DNA of 64,000 nt, from NCBI GenBank assembly GCA_951802425.1, contig OX637800.1:1984001-2048000 (forward strand), in the 5' to 3' direction. Below are positions 1 through 10,501 of this stretch, piece after piece. The position numbers and the translations under genes are program-made. The notes below the pieces were generated by a model that worked only from the letters and a program-made list of their open reading frames with translations, searched no databases and was not told the DNA's origin. The stretch comes from Clavaria fumosa (lineage: Eukaryota > Basidiomycota > Agaricomycetes > Agaricales > Clavariaceae). How positions within the stretch are numbered: position 1 is the first letter of the stretch; each line of letters opens with the position of its first letter.

Positions 1-2178
1 AAACACGCAATAGTCAACTCATCCGCCATTCGACTGATCGATTACCGCTCTGGACGGCCCGTAATTATGGCCGTCGACTCGTCCAACATCGCCGTCGGCT
101 TCGCACTATTTCAAATCGGACAAGATGGAATCCGATACCCATCCAGATTCGGCTCGATTACCTGGAACGAACGCGAGGCCCGATACTCTCAAGCAAAAAT
201 CGAATTATATGGACTCTTCCGCGCACTTTGGTCGTACCGGATTTACCTTATCGGCCTTCCGAAATTCACCGTTGAAATGGACGCGAAGTTCATTAAGGGT
301 ATGCTAAACAATCCGGACGTTCAACCAAACGCTGCCATGAATCGATGGATTGCCGGTATACTACTCTTCGATTTCGACCTTGTTCATATACCCGCAGATA
401 AACACACCGGAGCCGACAGACTATCACGCCGACGTGCCGCAGATGGTGAAGAAGACACCGAGTCCGAAGATCACAAAGACTGGATCAATCGGAGCTATGT
501 ATTCACCATGGAACACATGAATCGAGCACTGGACGCTTCCTACCCATCCGAAACGCCACTCGCCGGCATCGCCCATTCTCACTTCAAAGCTTACACAGGA
601 TCGATGCTACTCAATTCGACGGTACCATCCAATGATTCACCGGCTCCGAATGAATCTTCCACCATCCTTATACCGCGACCCGACGCAGCAAAGAAAAGGG
701 AAGAACAGATCCGCAAAATCGAATCTTTCCTTCTAAACCCGATCCGTCCTTCCGGCATCGACGCAAACCAGTTCCGACGATTAGTCTGCTCTGCATCCCA
801 GTTCTTCATTCTAGATGACAAGCTATGGCGTTGCCGACCTAACGGATGCCACCAGGTAGTGCCTCCGGACCACAAACGGCTCACAATTATCACAGAGGCA
901 CACGATTCACTCGGCCACAAAGGCGTTTACGTTATCCGAACACGTATTCTAAATCGGTTCTGGTGGCTGGTGTTGGATCAAGACGTAAAATGGTTTGTCC
1001 GAACTTGTCACCAATGCCAGACTCGGCAAATCCGGAAGATTTTCATTCCACCGACGGTTGCCACACTGGCCGGTCTTTTTCGTCGAGCGCATATAGATAC
1101 CATGTTCCTACCCAGAACCCACGGTTTCCGACTTCTTGTCCACGCCCGATGCTCGTTATCCGCATATCCGGAAGCAAGACCGCTACGAAATGAGACTGCC
1201 CGACTTCTCGGAACCTTCATATTTGAAGACATACTGTGCCGATGGGGAGCAGTAGAAGAGATCATTACAGATAACGGTGCCCCATTTATCAAAGCTCTCG
1301 ATTTCCTCAAGAAGCGGTATGGAATCCATCACATCCGTATTTCCGGATATAATTCCCGCGCTAACGGCGTCATCGAACGTGCCCACCGGTCGGTCCGCAA
1401 GTCGTTAATCAAAGCAGCAGACGGAGACGAATCGAAATGGCTGGACGTTTTACCCTCAGTCATTTGGGCAGAACGAACCACAATCCAATGATCCACCGGT
1501 CACTCTCCGTTTTACATCGCACACGGCGTCGAACCGCTTTTCCCTTTCGACATATCCAAAGCAACATATCTAATTCCGACCGCTGATGCCCCGATGACCA
1601 CTCCGGAACTGATAGCCCTTCGTGCCCGCCAACTGCAAAAACGAGAAGAAGATCTTGCAACAATCGCCGATAAAGTGCTCGCTGCCCGCAAACAATCTGT
1701 CAAGCAGTTCATCGACGCACACCGCAAGTCTATTATCGATTACGACTTCCAACCCGGATCGCTGGTATTGATCCGAAACTCGGCCGTAGAAATGGAATTA
1801 AACCAGAAGACAAAACCGCGATTCTTCGGACTGATGATCGTCGTCCGCCGAACTCAATACGGTGCATATATTCTCTCGGAACTCGACGGGGCCATCTCCA
1901 AAATCCACTACGCAGCTTTCCGCATCATTCCCTACTATCCTCGGTCGCAAACATCGATTCCGGTCACTGCTATCACCGACCAAACGACGGAGATAAACAA
2001 GGACGTCCCTCACAATCAAACACACGAGACGTCACATAACTCTATCGACACCGAAGATGAGGAAAACCAGGCGGCTGATCTATCCGATGAATCCGAAAAC
2101 GAGGGCACCGATACCGACGCTCCGGAAACTCGTCCGCAACGCTCCGGAGCAACCCGGAACCTTTGGCCTCGCCATTAA
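1..2178 (+). pseudogene. pol: pol, copy A: RNase H and integrase portion, one nonsense codon
   Basis: This is the C-terminal part of a Ty3 polyprotein, open from base 1 in frame 1. RNase H is visible (VDSSNIAVGFALF, then the QAKIELYGLF segment and MDAKFIKGML). Integrase follows: an HHCC zinc-binding region (HDSLGHKGV ... CHQCQTRQ), then the acidic core residues in HIDTMF, TDNGAPF and VIERAH. A single TGA at 1489-1491 splits it. Element C has CGG here and copy B has the same TGA, so the ancestral codon was probably CGA, lost by a CpG C-to-T change. The frame then continues from 1594 to the natural stop at 2178. Its role would be cDNA synthesis and integration, but this copy cannot encode the full product without readthrough. 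Confidence 0.9.
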
Positions 2179-2236
2179 GCATTTTGTTTCCATCCAATCC
2201 TTCACTCCTCCATAATTTACATTGATTTCAACGACC

Positions 2237-2255
2237 AAAAAAAAAAAAAAAAAAA
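2237..2255 (+). repeat. A-tract just downstream of pol (copy A)
   Basis: There are 19 consecutive A residues between the pol stop and the convergent antisense gene. Copies B (41544-41555) and C (49369-49404) have A-tracts of different lengths at the same place, each followed by a shared AAATTTCGGACAA-like segment. Confidence 0.85.
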
Positions 2256-2403
2256 TTGAGAAATTTCGGACAACTCCAAACTTTATATCCGACGTTCTTC
2301 ACTTTATACCTCAGTCTCACACTTCTCACCTATTTTTCCACTCAGTAACGAAACATAAAATTAAAACAAAAACAAACAAAATTTTTGTGTATTTAACAGA
2401 TGA

Positions 2404-2733
2404 CTAGCCGAGAAGGAGCATCCGGAGAAGCTCCGCCCCAGCCCTCACCTGATCCGCCCCCGCTCCGCTCCTCCTCCCTCGCCCCCGCTCCGCCGCCTTC
2501 CACCTCGCCATCTCCACCCACACCGGAGTCGCCGTCATCCGCCCGCCCACCCGAGCCTCCAACGTGAGGGGCACCTCCACCGTCTGCTGCCCCCCCACGG
2601 CCACCGCACCCACGGCTGCCGCTTCAATAACACCGACAGGCGTCACCCCGTCGGCTCCCCACACGGTCCGGTGACCATCCCGATCTTCCGCCGCTGCCAC
2701 CCGTACCTTTCCTGTCTCCACCTCCACAGTCGC
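2404..2733 (-). pseudogene. Antisense zinc-cluster gene of copy A, internally deleted and 5' truncated
   Basis: Read on the minus strand this is a fragment of the antisense gene that is intact in C (49547-51096). The middle of exon 2 (a segment containing DGVTPVGVIEAAAV) runs directly in frame into the last-exon end GAELLRMLLLG. The join sits at a short shared word (TCCGCCCCC on the plus strand). It removes exons 3-4, all introns between and the cysteine cluster. The 5' part is lost at the junction with element E. It is probably non-functional as a zinc-cluster protein. Confidence 0.75.
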
Positions 2734-3427
2734 GAGGGAGTGCCCTACTCAGAGTAGTGGCTGGCTGTGTCCACGTAGGCCAGCTGCTGCGAGGGGCGGT
2801 ATACCTAGGGATCCTAGAGACAATGGCGGGTTGCTCATCAGGTGTGGCAGGATTGGCAAAATTCTGAAGGGATTGTGCCGCAACTTGGAAAAGTGGGGCC
2901 ATGTCTCGGGGTCCTCTTGTGGGCTGGGCGACTCTCGGAGGTCGCGAGGGAGTATCCAGGTCAGGGGGAGACAGGGCTCCTTGGTCAGTAGTGCCTGGAT
3001 ACTGGCATTGACTCTCGTAGAGTCAGTTCTGCAGGTTAGCTCGGAATCCATCTGTCAATCGTACCAATGCCTTGTAGAGATTCATCATCTCAATGAGATA
3101 CGCTAGTTCTTCATCAAGAGTTCCGGTTTCGTATTGGCGGCGAGTATTGTTAAGGATTTGGTAGGTGCGGTGGCAAGGGTGGTCAAAATGCAGGTAGCCG
3201 AGCTGCTCCACGAGGGTCTCAGCTTCTTTGCGCAGGGACAAGGCATGACTAGGTGTGATTTGGGTGGGTTCTTCAGGCTGTGATTGAATGACAGACACAG
3301 GTTGCTCTTGAACAGTGGTAGGCAGCTCGCAAGTAGTCTCCAAAACCATTGGAGTGATCATGCGGCTACCTGTGCGTGTCTGGAAGTGGTGAGTGGTTGG
3401 TTGGGGAGGAGTGTGACTGGAAGACAT
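2734..3427 (-). pseudogene. Gag-like N-terminal reading frame of element E
   Basis: A minus-strand frame starts with ATG at 3427 and gives a glutamine- and proline-rich N-terminus followed by a helical stretch (EEPTQITPSHALSLRKEAE, LAYLIEMMNLYKALVRLTD). An in-frame TGA at 3023-3025 interrupts it. The same frame then continues (FQVAAQSLQNFANP) to the truncation near 2734. Its place downstream of an LTR and leader fits a gag N-terminus. No capsid or zinc-knuckle motif survives, so the gag call is positional and uncertain. Confidence 0.45.
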
Positions 3428-3496
3428 AATAGGGTGTTATCCGGGTGTTGAGTGGTGGGGCAAGGGGGAGACTTGATATTATGTTAGGGCCTGTCC

Positions 3497-3660
3497 TGTA
3501 AGATGTAGGTTAAGTGAGACCGAATATCCCACATCACAAGTGCGTTAGTACCCTGTTTATAGCAGTGGTTACGCAGTCGTAGTGACAGTAGTAGGATAAG
3601 TGTGGCTGATTAGCTAAGCATCCAGGGAAAGTCCCTTCACCCCTAGGGTGGACCCTTACA
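3497..3660 (-). repeat. TRIM left terminal repeat (164 bp)
   Basis: It starts TGTAAGATG and ends GGACCCTTACA. It pairs with 4491-4654 with only a few differences (for example CACATC versus CATGTC, and GCGTTAG versus GCATTAG). Confidence 0.9.
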
Positions 3661-4490
3661 CCCCCCCCACTGGCACCTGCTCAAGGTGTCAAAGAACAAA
3701 AAATAGAAAAGGAAAGGCATAGGGGTTGCCCTGCAACTCCAACAAGGAGCCATGGGCCCATCCAATCACTCGGCCAAGGCCTCGTCGGCCACGGGTCCTT
3801 CCCGTGTCGAGGCACGTAGGGGTTATTTCAGTATGGGGCATGGGTATCCCCAGGAATAGGGAAGGGCTCAGCAGGTGAGGGGAGACCTGCCTGATGATGG
3901 GGTGAGGTCGGAAGACCTTGGCGAGGCTGTAAAGCCTACGGCAGTAACCAACTGCTGTCAACCTCAGGGAGCGGCAGTGCAGACGCGAAGTTCGTGATAT
4001 CTTGATGACGACGAAAGCTTGTCAGAAGCGCTTTAGACCACGTGAAAGCGCGTTGAATGGAGCCCAAAATCGATCCCAAATCGAATGGGATTGGCTGGGA
4101 ATTGATGGGATGCCGAAAAGGTGGGGGGAAGGGGGAGCAGATCGAAGAAGATGGCGATGCGCCATAACGGCTGGACGGATTGGCGCGCGAATGGTCTCGT
4201 GTGAATGCAGTTGCGGCGGCCTTTCGAAGGAGCCTACCCGCGTGCGATTTCGTCCGCTCGATATTGAGTTATCGTCGAATCTTTTTTTCAGATCTGTGTC
4301 CTAGTTTCTCCCCAACCGCTCCACCAACACCCACGTATTAGGGCTCGTTCGAACGCGGTTCTTGGGGCAAATCGATCGGCGGTTGAATCGAGTGAATCCG
4401 ATAAGTGTTCGTCGAGATAAAACGCAAACAGTGCGTAGCACTGCTACAATGCCTGCCCAAATTAATGGGAGGTGAGGTAACACAAAAAGG

Positions 4491-4654
4491 TGTAAGATGT
4501 AGGTTAAGTGAGACCGAATATCCCATGTCACAAGTGCATTAGTACCCTGTTTATAGCAGTGGTTACGCAGTCGTAGTGACAGTAGTAGGATAAGTGTGGC
4601 TGATTAGCTAAACATCCAGGGAAAGTCCCTTCACCCCTAGGGTGGACCCTTACA
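4491..4654 (-). repeat. TRIM right terminal repeat (164 bp)
   Basis: This is the direct-repeat partner of 3497-3660 and has the same length. It is followed by the target duplication TGTCC. Confidence 0.9.
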
Positions 4655-4789
4655 TGTCCCGTCTCAAAAGTGATACCGGAGATTGACTTATTGGTGACCA
4701 GTCCTGGAAACTTGCTAATACCAATCAACTGTTGAGCACAGTCAAGAATGCTCGGTCCCGGAAGGTTGCAGAGATGTCTGGGGAGATGT

Positions 4790-5100
4790 GAGGATAGAAA
4801 CAAACAAGTAGTAAGATGGGAGACGTCGCTAAGAAGGTCGCAAAGTTAGTAGACAAGGCGTAGGATGGAAAGAGATGAGTGAGGAGATAAGAGATGTTGC
4901 TGAGAAGGTCGCGAGGACGACCAACGAAGTGTAAGAATAGAAATAGACAAGGTGGGAGAAATAGGTAATGCTGAGAAGGTCGCGAAGTCGACTGATGAAG
5001 CGTAAGAAAAGAAAAGACGAGGTGAAGGAAAAAAGACGATGTTGGGAGGGTCGCGGGTAGTTGCGACAGGTTTAGGAAGTGTGTCGGTGAAGGCGATAAC
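4790..5100. repeat. Diverged tandem array, 71-bp period, about four units
   Basis: The word (G/A)AGAAGGTCGC or its variant GGGAGGGTCGC recurs at 4831, 4902, 4973 and 5044, an exact 71-bp spacing. It lies in the presumed leader of element E. A 127-aa minus-strand frame across it looks like a by-product of the repeat. Confidence 0.75.
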
Positions 5101-5920
5101 TTTGCCAACTGACGGGAGAACCTGTAGGGTTCAAAAGATCAGTACCAAGATGAAATGAAGAGAATACTTAGGCGCACGAGTTTATACGAGTGTAGAGAAT
5201 GAGTCAGAGTGAAGCAGGAGTGTCTTGGCAATCTTGAGGTCACCAAGTGAGACAAGACCTATCAATCACGATGGTTCCAAACTCAAAGGGCGTTGTGGCC
5301 TCAAGCTTAAACCAAAAGTGTGTCAATATCAAGTCTAGAGTACTGTAAGTACATGCGAGACTTTATATATGTGCATACAAGAAGTAAAACAGAAAAGGAA
5401 AAGTACAGAGGTCGCCAGGTGACGAGACTGTAGTAGTACAGGGTATGTTTAGTTGTAAAGTGACTAGGCACATGTTCTACTAAGGTTGCGAGGGGTTAGG
5501 TATGCATAGGTAAGGTCATGAAGATGACCTGTCATGGGTTGCAACCTAGTTAAATAAGTATATATGTCACTATAACTATGGAGGAATTCTCGGATCATAA
5601 GTAACATAATTATAGACAACTGAGGAGAAGAAGGGATGCATATTTGAAGTAATAATACAGCTGACCATTGGTGGAGTGTTTGAGTGTTAAGGTCGCGAGG
5701 TCATAAGAGCGGTCATGTGGGTGACGCAGGTGACTTTGGGCGGGAAGTCACGTGGGTAACGCATGTAATGCGGGTAATGGCTGTAACGCTGTTATCGTAT
5801 TGGAGCTGGTAGTGGTAGCGCCGGGGGTGCCGCATGGCAAGTCATGTGCTGGTGGAAGTAGATGCACAATGACGTGTCGTGCATAAGATTGGTGGGTCCA
5901 GGTGGAGTATACGTGTAGAG

Positions 5921-5997
5921 TATGGCTTGGTGGTCGCGGGTGTCGTGTGGGCGCAGTGTAGTATGGCTTGGTGGTCGCGGGTGTCGTGTGGGCGCAG
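5921..5997. repeat. 41-bp tandem duplication next to a solo LTR
   Basis: TATGGCTTGGTGGTCGCGGG starts at 5921 and again at 5962, with the following bases repeated up to the solo LTR start. Confidence 0.85.
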
Positions 5998-6904
5998 TGT
6001 AGTAGGCTGTACAGGTGTTGGCTGCAAATAGATGTTCGCGGCTGGGTTCTTCAGGGGGTCTTGTTACACAACGTAGACACTAGACAGAACCTTGGAGAAT
6101 ACAGAGGTTGAGTGTCTATGGCTTGGAAAGAGAGAATATACACTGTCCGGAGTGTCCAGTATCAGATCCGGTAGAGTCCGATGTTCAGATCAAAGGTTCG
6201 AGGGGCCGGTGACGACAAAGGCCAGCAGATCAATAGGTATGATGAAGGGTGAGCTTGCTAAAGATCACAGCATGATGTGGGCATTCAAAAAGCTGCTTTT
6301 CCATAGAGTCTGGTATGTACTTAAGTACATTTTTCTAGGTACAGCAAATCCGATTCTACGGAAGTCTCCGGAAGCTACAGAAGGCAATGCAATATCATAT
6401 ACAAGGTCATATAGGGGTCTTGATTCATAAAAGAGTCATGCGGTTAAGAGGGATGAAATGTCCAATGACTAGCATATGTCCAGACTGCTCATAAAATGAA
6501 GGAAAGTGAGGCTGGTACAGCAAAGGGGTACTAGGAACAATGGGCAAAGCACTGCAAAGGGTTTGAAATGTTTCAATGATCGGATGGTTGAAAGGGATCA
6601 CAATATGAAATTTACAGCATGGTATATGAAATAAAGGAAGGGGAATGGAATAGTGAGTATGTCAAGCGCTGACCATGCTGGAGTGATGAAATAGGGAGGT
6701 GTGGGCGGTGTGTATGACCTGCAGGCTGTGATCATCACGGGGGATCAGAGACCGGAGAGTCCGATGTCGGATAAGTATCGGACATTTTTCAGATGTTGTC
6801 GGACAGTGTTGGATCGTTATCGGTCGCTGTTGCTTTGATGCCAAAATACCTGGATAGTCAGTATCTGTGATGTTTCCTTGTCTAAACCACATATCATCCT
6901 TACA
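5998..6904 (-). mobile_element. Solo LTR of the B/C Ty3 family, reverse orientation, inside E's LTR
   Basis: It starts TGTAGTAGGCTGTACAGG and ends ATATCATCCTTACA, the reverse complement of the ends of the B LTRs (34439-35344), and has nearly the same length (907 versus 906 bp). Flanking 4-mers are GCAG on the left and GCGG on the right. This fits a 4-bp duplication GCGG with one CpG transition. No internal sequence remains, as expected after LTR-LTR recombination. Confidence 0.9.
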
Positions 6905-7050
6905 GCGGGGAGGTTGTGGGGGCTTCCGGAAGGGGAGAATGGGTTCTGGAAGTATGTAGAAGGGCTTGCGAGGTTGTAGAGGCTCGTTGGGAGGCTCGTA
7001 GATGTTGGTAGAGTTGGCTTGGGTAAAGGAAAAATGAATGGGTCCTGACA

Positions 7051-7814
7051 AGTACCTCCGTTGTTACTGCAATTACCAGCAGGACAACTGGTCGCAGCTC
7101 CTGCCCCTGGCTGAGTTTGCCTACAATAATGCTCTGAGCACCACCACTGGGGTTTCTCCATTCTTCATGAACAAGGGCTATCACCCAAATATGTCAGTGT
7201 TTCCCGAATGTGAAGTAACTTCGGTCCGTGCCCGAGAGCTCACTGTAGACTTGGATCAGCTGCACCAAGAACTCCGTACCCAAATCGCCAAAGTGCAGAG
7301 TCGCTATCAGGGTCTGGTGGACAACTGTCGGACTTCGGCACTGGAGTTTAAGGTCAGAAACCGAATTGATGTTAAGGCAAAGTTTTTCCGTACGACCAGA
7401 CCCTCCAAAAAACTCTCCAACAAGTTCCTTGGACCTTTTGAAATCATAGGAGAGGCTGGTGCACACTCCTTTGTACTCCGACTCCCCGAGGCCATGCGAG
7501 CCATCCACCCTGTCTTCCACATCTCCATGCTGGAGCCAGTCACTCCGAATACGATTCCGAATCATACCATTTCACCGCCTCCCCTGGTAGAGATCGACAG
7601 AGACTTTGAGCATGAAATCTCTGAAGTGCTCAACTCCAAGATTGACAAACGCCACACCTGCAAACTCCTATACCTGGTGTGGTGGTCCGGGTACGAAGGA
7701 ACCAATGAGGAAACATCCTGGCTCCCTGCTACAGAACTTGTTCATGCCTCCGAGGCCGTTTTGGATTTCCACCAAGCTTATCTGAACAAGCCCGGACCTC
7801 TCAATACCCTCTAG
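7051..7814 (+). pseudogene. pol: Element D pol, C-terminal integrase segment with chromodomain
   Basis: The frame begins inside the integrase core downstream of the catalytic residues (QLLPLAEFAYNN, then a SPFFMNKGYHP segment). It continues through the integrase C-terminal domain (NKFLGPFEIIGEAG, HPVFHISMLEP) and ends in a chromodomain (LYLVWWSGYEGTNEETSW ... WLPATEL). In chromoviruses this domain binds modified histone H3 and steers integration to heterochromatin. The upstream protease, RT and RNase H are missing because element E abuts at 7050. There is no internal stop in what remains, and the stop is at 7812-7814. Confidence 0.9.
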
Positions 7815-8234
7815 ACCTTTCTCCATTCACTCCGATACCCCAAAATTTCTCTTATGCTTCTATTTACATACATTTTTCATTCTATACAACTCCATCTCTT
7901 TTCTCTGTCTTCTCTGAAACAATTTATAAAAAATTATATATATAAAAATCTGTATTTCTGTCTCTCTGTCTCTCTGTCTCTCTCTGTTCTTTTCTCTGAA
8001 AACTCTGAAAAACTCCAAAAAAACTCCTTTCTTCTTATTTCTTTTCTCTGAAAAAACTCTGAACTTTTTATTTTTTCTCCCAAGTCCAACTCCGAATCTC
8101 TCTTCATCTTCTCCGTCTTCTTACTTTATTTTCCTTTCACTCTGCTTACTTTTCACTCAAGTTCAAAGATAAAAAACAATAAATTTATAAAAAAGAAAAC
8201 AATAAATACAATGTAGATTATTTTTTTATTTTTT

Positions 8235-9199
8235 TTAGGCAGAGGGGGGCGAGCCGGGCAACGCTTGTAAAACTCCTTCAGGCTCCTTAAGCCCAGACTC
8301 CGCTCCAACTTCTCCCTCCTCCACCTCCACCTCTTTCTCCGCTTCTGCACCCTTCTCTGCCTCTTTCTCCACCTCTGCACCCTTCTCCGCTCCCTCCACC
8401 TCCTTCTTCTCCACCTCCGTCTCCACCGCCACCACCATCTTTTCCGCCTCCTCCTTCTTCTCCTCCCCCGCTCCCCACTTCCCCATCAAAAATTCTCGGA
8501 GGATCCTCCGATCCTCTGCCGCCACCTTCCACTCCACCCTCAACTCCTTCCGCTCCGCCCTCACCTCCTTCCACCACTCCTCCAACTCGAACACCCCACG
8601 GACCACCAATTCATAGATGGTTTTCACCACCCCAGTCCGCTCTGCCTCCGCCCTGTCTACGTCTGCCCACGGGGCCTGCGGGGCCCGCACCTCCTTCACC
8701 TCCTCCTCCAACTCCACCATGGTCTTCTTCGACCATGCGGAGCAGAATTTCTTCCACTCTGGCCCCTCCGCCTCTCCGCCCCCGCACCGCTGCTTTGCTG
8801 CTGCACATGTGATACACACGGTGCCCTGCCCTCCGCTCGGCCACACACACCCCATCCCGAGCCGGACACATTGTGCGCAGTCCGCGCACTCTGTGTCCGA
8901 CTCCGTGGCCCCATCCCCTGCACCTTCGCAATTTCCTCCACCCTCGCCCTCTCCATCTCCTCCCGCCGCATCTTATCCATGGCCTCCCTCTTTTTCCACT
9001 CCTCCTCCTCCTGCTTCCGCTGCTCCTCCTCCTCCCATGCCTTCTTGTCCTTCAGTGCCTTGATCTGGTGCATGAGGACCACAATCTCAGGGTCCTTGTC
9101 CTCCACGCGCAACTGCGTGGGGATGGCAACCATGGGGCGTGGTCGAGGGCGGGGAGGCCGACTAGGCCCTGCTCTGGGAGTGCTGAGGTTGTTGGACAT
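8235..9199 (-). pseudogene. Antisense ORF of element D with Zn(II)2Cys6-like cluster, frameshifted
   Basis: This lies opposite to pol, between pol and the 3' LTR. The N-terminus starts at 9199 and is followed by a strongly charged coiled coil (KAWEEEEQRKQEEEEWKKRE). A one-base shift near a G-rich run around 8905-8930 moves the frame to a cysteine cluster at 8784-8879. Its spacing is C-x2-C-x6-C-x10-C-x2-C-x6-C, which is the spacing of fungal Zn2Cys6 DNA-binding domains. The C-terminal part is a long Glu/Lys-rich helical stretch ending at 8235. The position and domain order (coiled coil, Cys cluster, acidic helix) resemble the antisense gene of the unrelated B/C family. No introns were seen. 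Function is unknown, and DNA binding is inferred from spacing only. Confidence 0.7.
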
Positions 9200-9433
9200 C
9201 GAGTATAGAAAAGATAGGAAAAGAATTTGCCCATGCTAAGGGCTAGTGATGATGGTAGCAGGTTAAGAGGAAAAAAGTGGTGTACAATGCGTGCGGCCTT
9301 TTGACCCCCAAAAAAAAAATCAGACTCTGCTCGACACACTGTGAAACTCTGATGCTAACTTGTTATGGGAGCCACATGTTCATGCGGACTTTGGTCACAG
9401 GGTCTCAGGGGTTCGACCCTAAGAGGGGGATAC

Positions 9434-10142
9434 TGTTACAACCCCATCCGCTTGCATAAGCATGATCCCCGCTCCAGGCTCTGGACTCCATACCAACTCC
9501 AATCCACTCTGCCATAACTCCGTGCGCTCTGCTCTGCACCTTCATCGGACTTTACTCTGCTGGCCTTCGGACCGTTCGGACTTCATTCTAGAACCTTCTC
9601 CCTCCATCCCCTCATTCTGTTTACCATTGAGAGGATACCCTTGACCCATGGGAGTCGCTGTTTGTTGTTGTTTCTTTGTTCCATGAAAATTGCACAGGCA
9701 CATGTGGTGAAACTCTCCTAGTAATTTGATATGTACATTGTTTCACATTACTCCTATACTCTGTCCTTGCAGTATAAGTTTCCACTTGTATCTCCCTGCT
9801 CCTCAGTTCAAATATTAACATCTTGATCCTAAATATCTCTGAGCTTTCATCCTCATCATCCTCGATGTTCTCCACGTCATCCGACTAACTCTGACCAACT
9901 CTGCTGGACTCTGATCAACTTTGGAGTTTGACTTACATTCTGACTCTCTCTTGGGTATTGTTTCTGTTTGATAAATAGGGACAAGTATATACGTGGTGGC
10001 ACAACACATACATTGAGGCCGCAGTCCCATAAGTCTTCTTCCTCTTGTTTACTTCTCCATTCCTCCGATATCGGACTCCAATAATACACCTCTGCTCCGC
10101 TACGCTAACCCCTTCGCTGCTAACCTTGTTAGGACCATGACA
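9434..10142 (+). repeat. Element D 3' LTR (709 bp)
   Basis: It starts TGTTACAACC and ends GGACCATGACA. A polypurine tract lies just upstream. It matches the reverse complement of the solo LTR at 52796-53520 along its length. Confidence 0.85.
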
Positions 10143-10500
10143 GAAATCCACCTATTAGAGATCAGCTTAAAATACACTTGTATTGTAGTGATATTCACCC
10201 AAAAAACAGTGGGTGAATTCAGACATAAAAGTAGTGAAAATCACCCATTCTTTGTACCCAATAAACACTTGATTATCAAATAGTCATGGTAATTTTCACT
10301 TAGGAAACCATTGATATTCACCATATTTCAGGGTTCTGTGTGTGGTGATTTTCACCCAACTTGGAGCCTACAGTGCCACCATCATGGCATCACCAGCACT
10401 GCATGGGCATGGCATGATGGGAGGGGCAGGGGTGTGGGCCAGTGGCTGGGCCAGGAAGGGGCATGGGACTGGGGCAAAGTGGGTTGGCTGGGGGGGTTGA
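10143..10500. other. Non-coding stretch with repeated GGTGAAAATCACC-like words
   Basis: TTCACCC and GGGTGA words recur in both orientations between about 10185 and 10362 (for example TGATATTCACCC, GTGGGTGAATTC and GGTGATTTTCACCC). This could be a small decayed inverted-repeat element, but no clear ends or target duplication were found. Confidence 0.35.
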
Positions 10501-10501
10501 T

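Larger units (their letters stand above)
1..2733 (+). mobile_element. Ty3/gypsy element copy A (same family as B and C), 5' end outside window, 3' truncated
   Basis: The element enters the window inside pol (RNase H) and runs through integrase, a post-pol A-tract and part of the antisense-gene region. It then stops at about 2733, where sequence collinear with elements B and C gives way to element E. No 3' LTR is present. Collinearity with B (39.3-41.5 kb, then 52.3-52.6 kb) and C (47.1-49.3 kb) defines it. The antisense-gene part has an internal deletion. Confidence 0.9.
3497..4654 (-). mobile_element. TRIM-like miniature LTR retrotransposon inside element E
   Basis: Two direct 164-bp terminal repeats (3497-3660 and 4491-4654) begin TGTAAG and end CTTACA. 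They bound an 830-bp interior and are flanked on both sides by the 5-bp duplication TGTCC (3492-3496 and 4655-4659). A C8 run right after the left repeat would be the polypurine tract of a minus-strand element. The interior has no recognisable gag or pol, so movement would depend on another element. Confidence 0.9.
2734..7050 (-). mobile_element. Element E: minus-strand LTR retrotransposon, 5' LTR plus leader plus N-terminal gag-like ORF, 3' truncated
   Basis: The right boundary ends ...CCTGACA at 7050 against element D. The long LTR is 5151-7050 and contains a nested solo LTR. A putative primer-binding site (minus-strand TGGTACTGATC, CCA on plus at 5145-5147) lies immediately inside it. The leader contains a 71-bp tandem array and a TRIM insertion, and a gag-like reading frame starts at 3427. 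No 3' half or second LTR is present. A degraded copy of the same LTR lies at 24.65-25.58 kb. Confidence 0.7.
5151..7050 (-). repeat. Element E long terminal repeat (about 1 kb without its nested insert)
   Basis: It starts TGAAATG on plus, next to a CCA that fits a minus-strand primer-binding site, and ends GGGTCCTGACA. It contains a 41-bp tandem duplication and the solo LTR at 5998-6904. A degraded homologue occurs at 24.65-25.58 kb. The left boundary is inferred from the TG and the adjacent primer-site candidate. Confidence 0.6.
7051..10142 (+). mobile_element. Element D: chromodomain Ty3 retrotransposon, 3' half
   Basis: It holds the integrase C-terminus with chromodomain, a pyrimidine-rich (TCTG/TCTC) untranslated stretch near 7955-8080, an antisense ORF (8235-9199), a polypurine tract (AAGAGGGGGA near 9421-9430) and a 3' LTR (9434-10142). 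The 5' portion is lost at the junction with element E. A reverse-oriented solo LTR of the same family is at 52796-53520. Confidence 0.85.

Noticed and set aside
4725..5108. 127-codon minus-strand frame
   Set aside because: It lies in the 71-bp tandem array. It is low-complexity with no family resemblance.
5130..5150. tRNA-like segment GGTTCAAAAG ... CCA
   Set aside because: Too short for a tRNA 3' half and there is no matching 5' half. It fits better as the primer-binding site of element E.
8617..9239. Plus-strand Ser/Pro-rich frames in element D
   Set aside because: They are shadows of the antisense coiled-coil ORF, whose Glu/Lys-rich codons read as Ser/Pro on the other strand.
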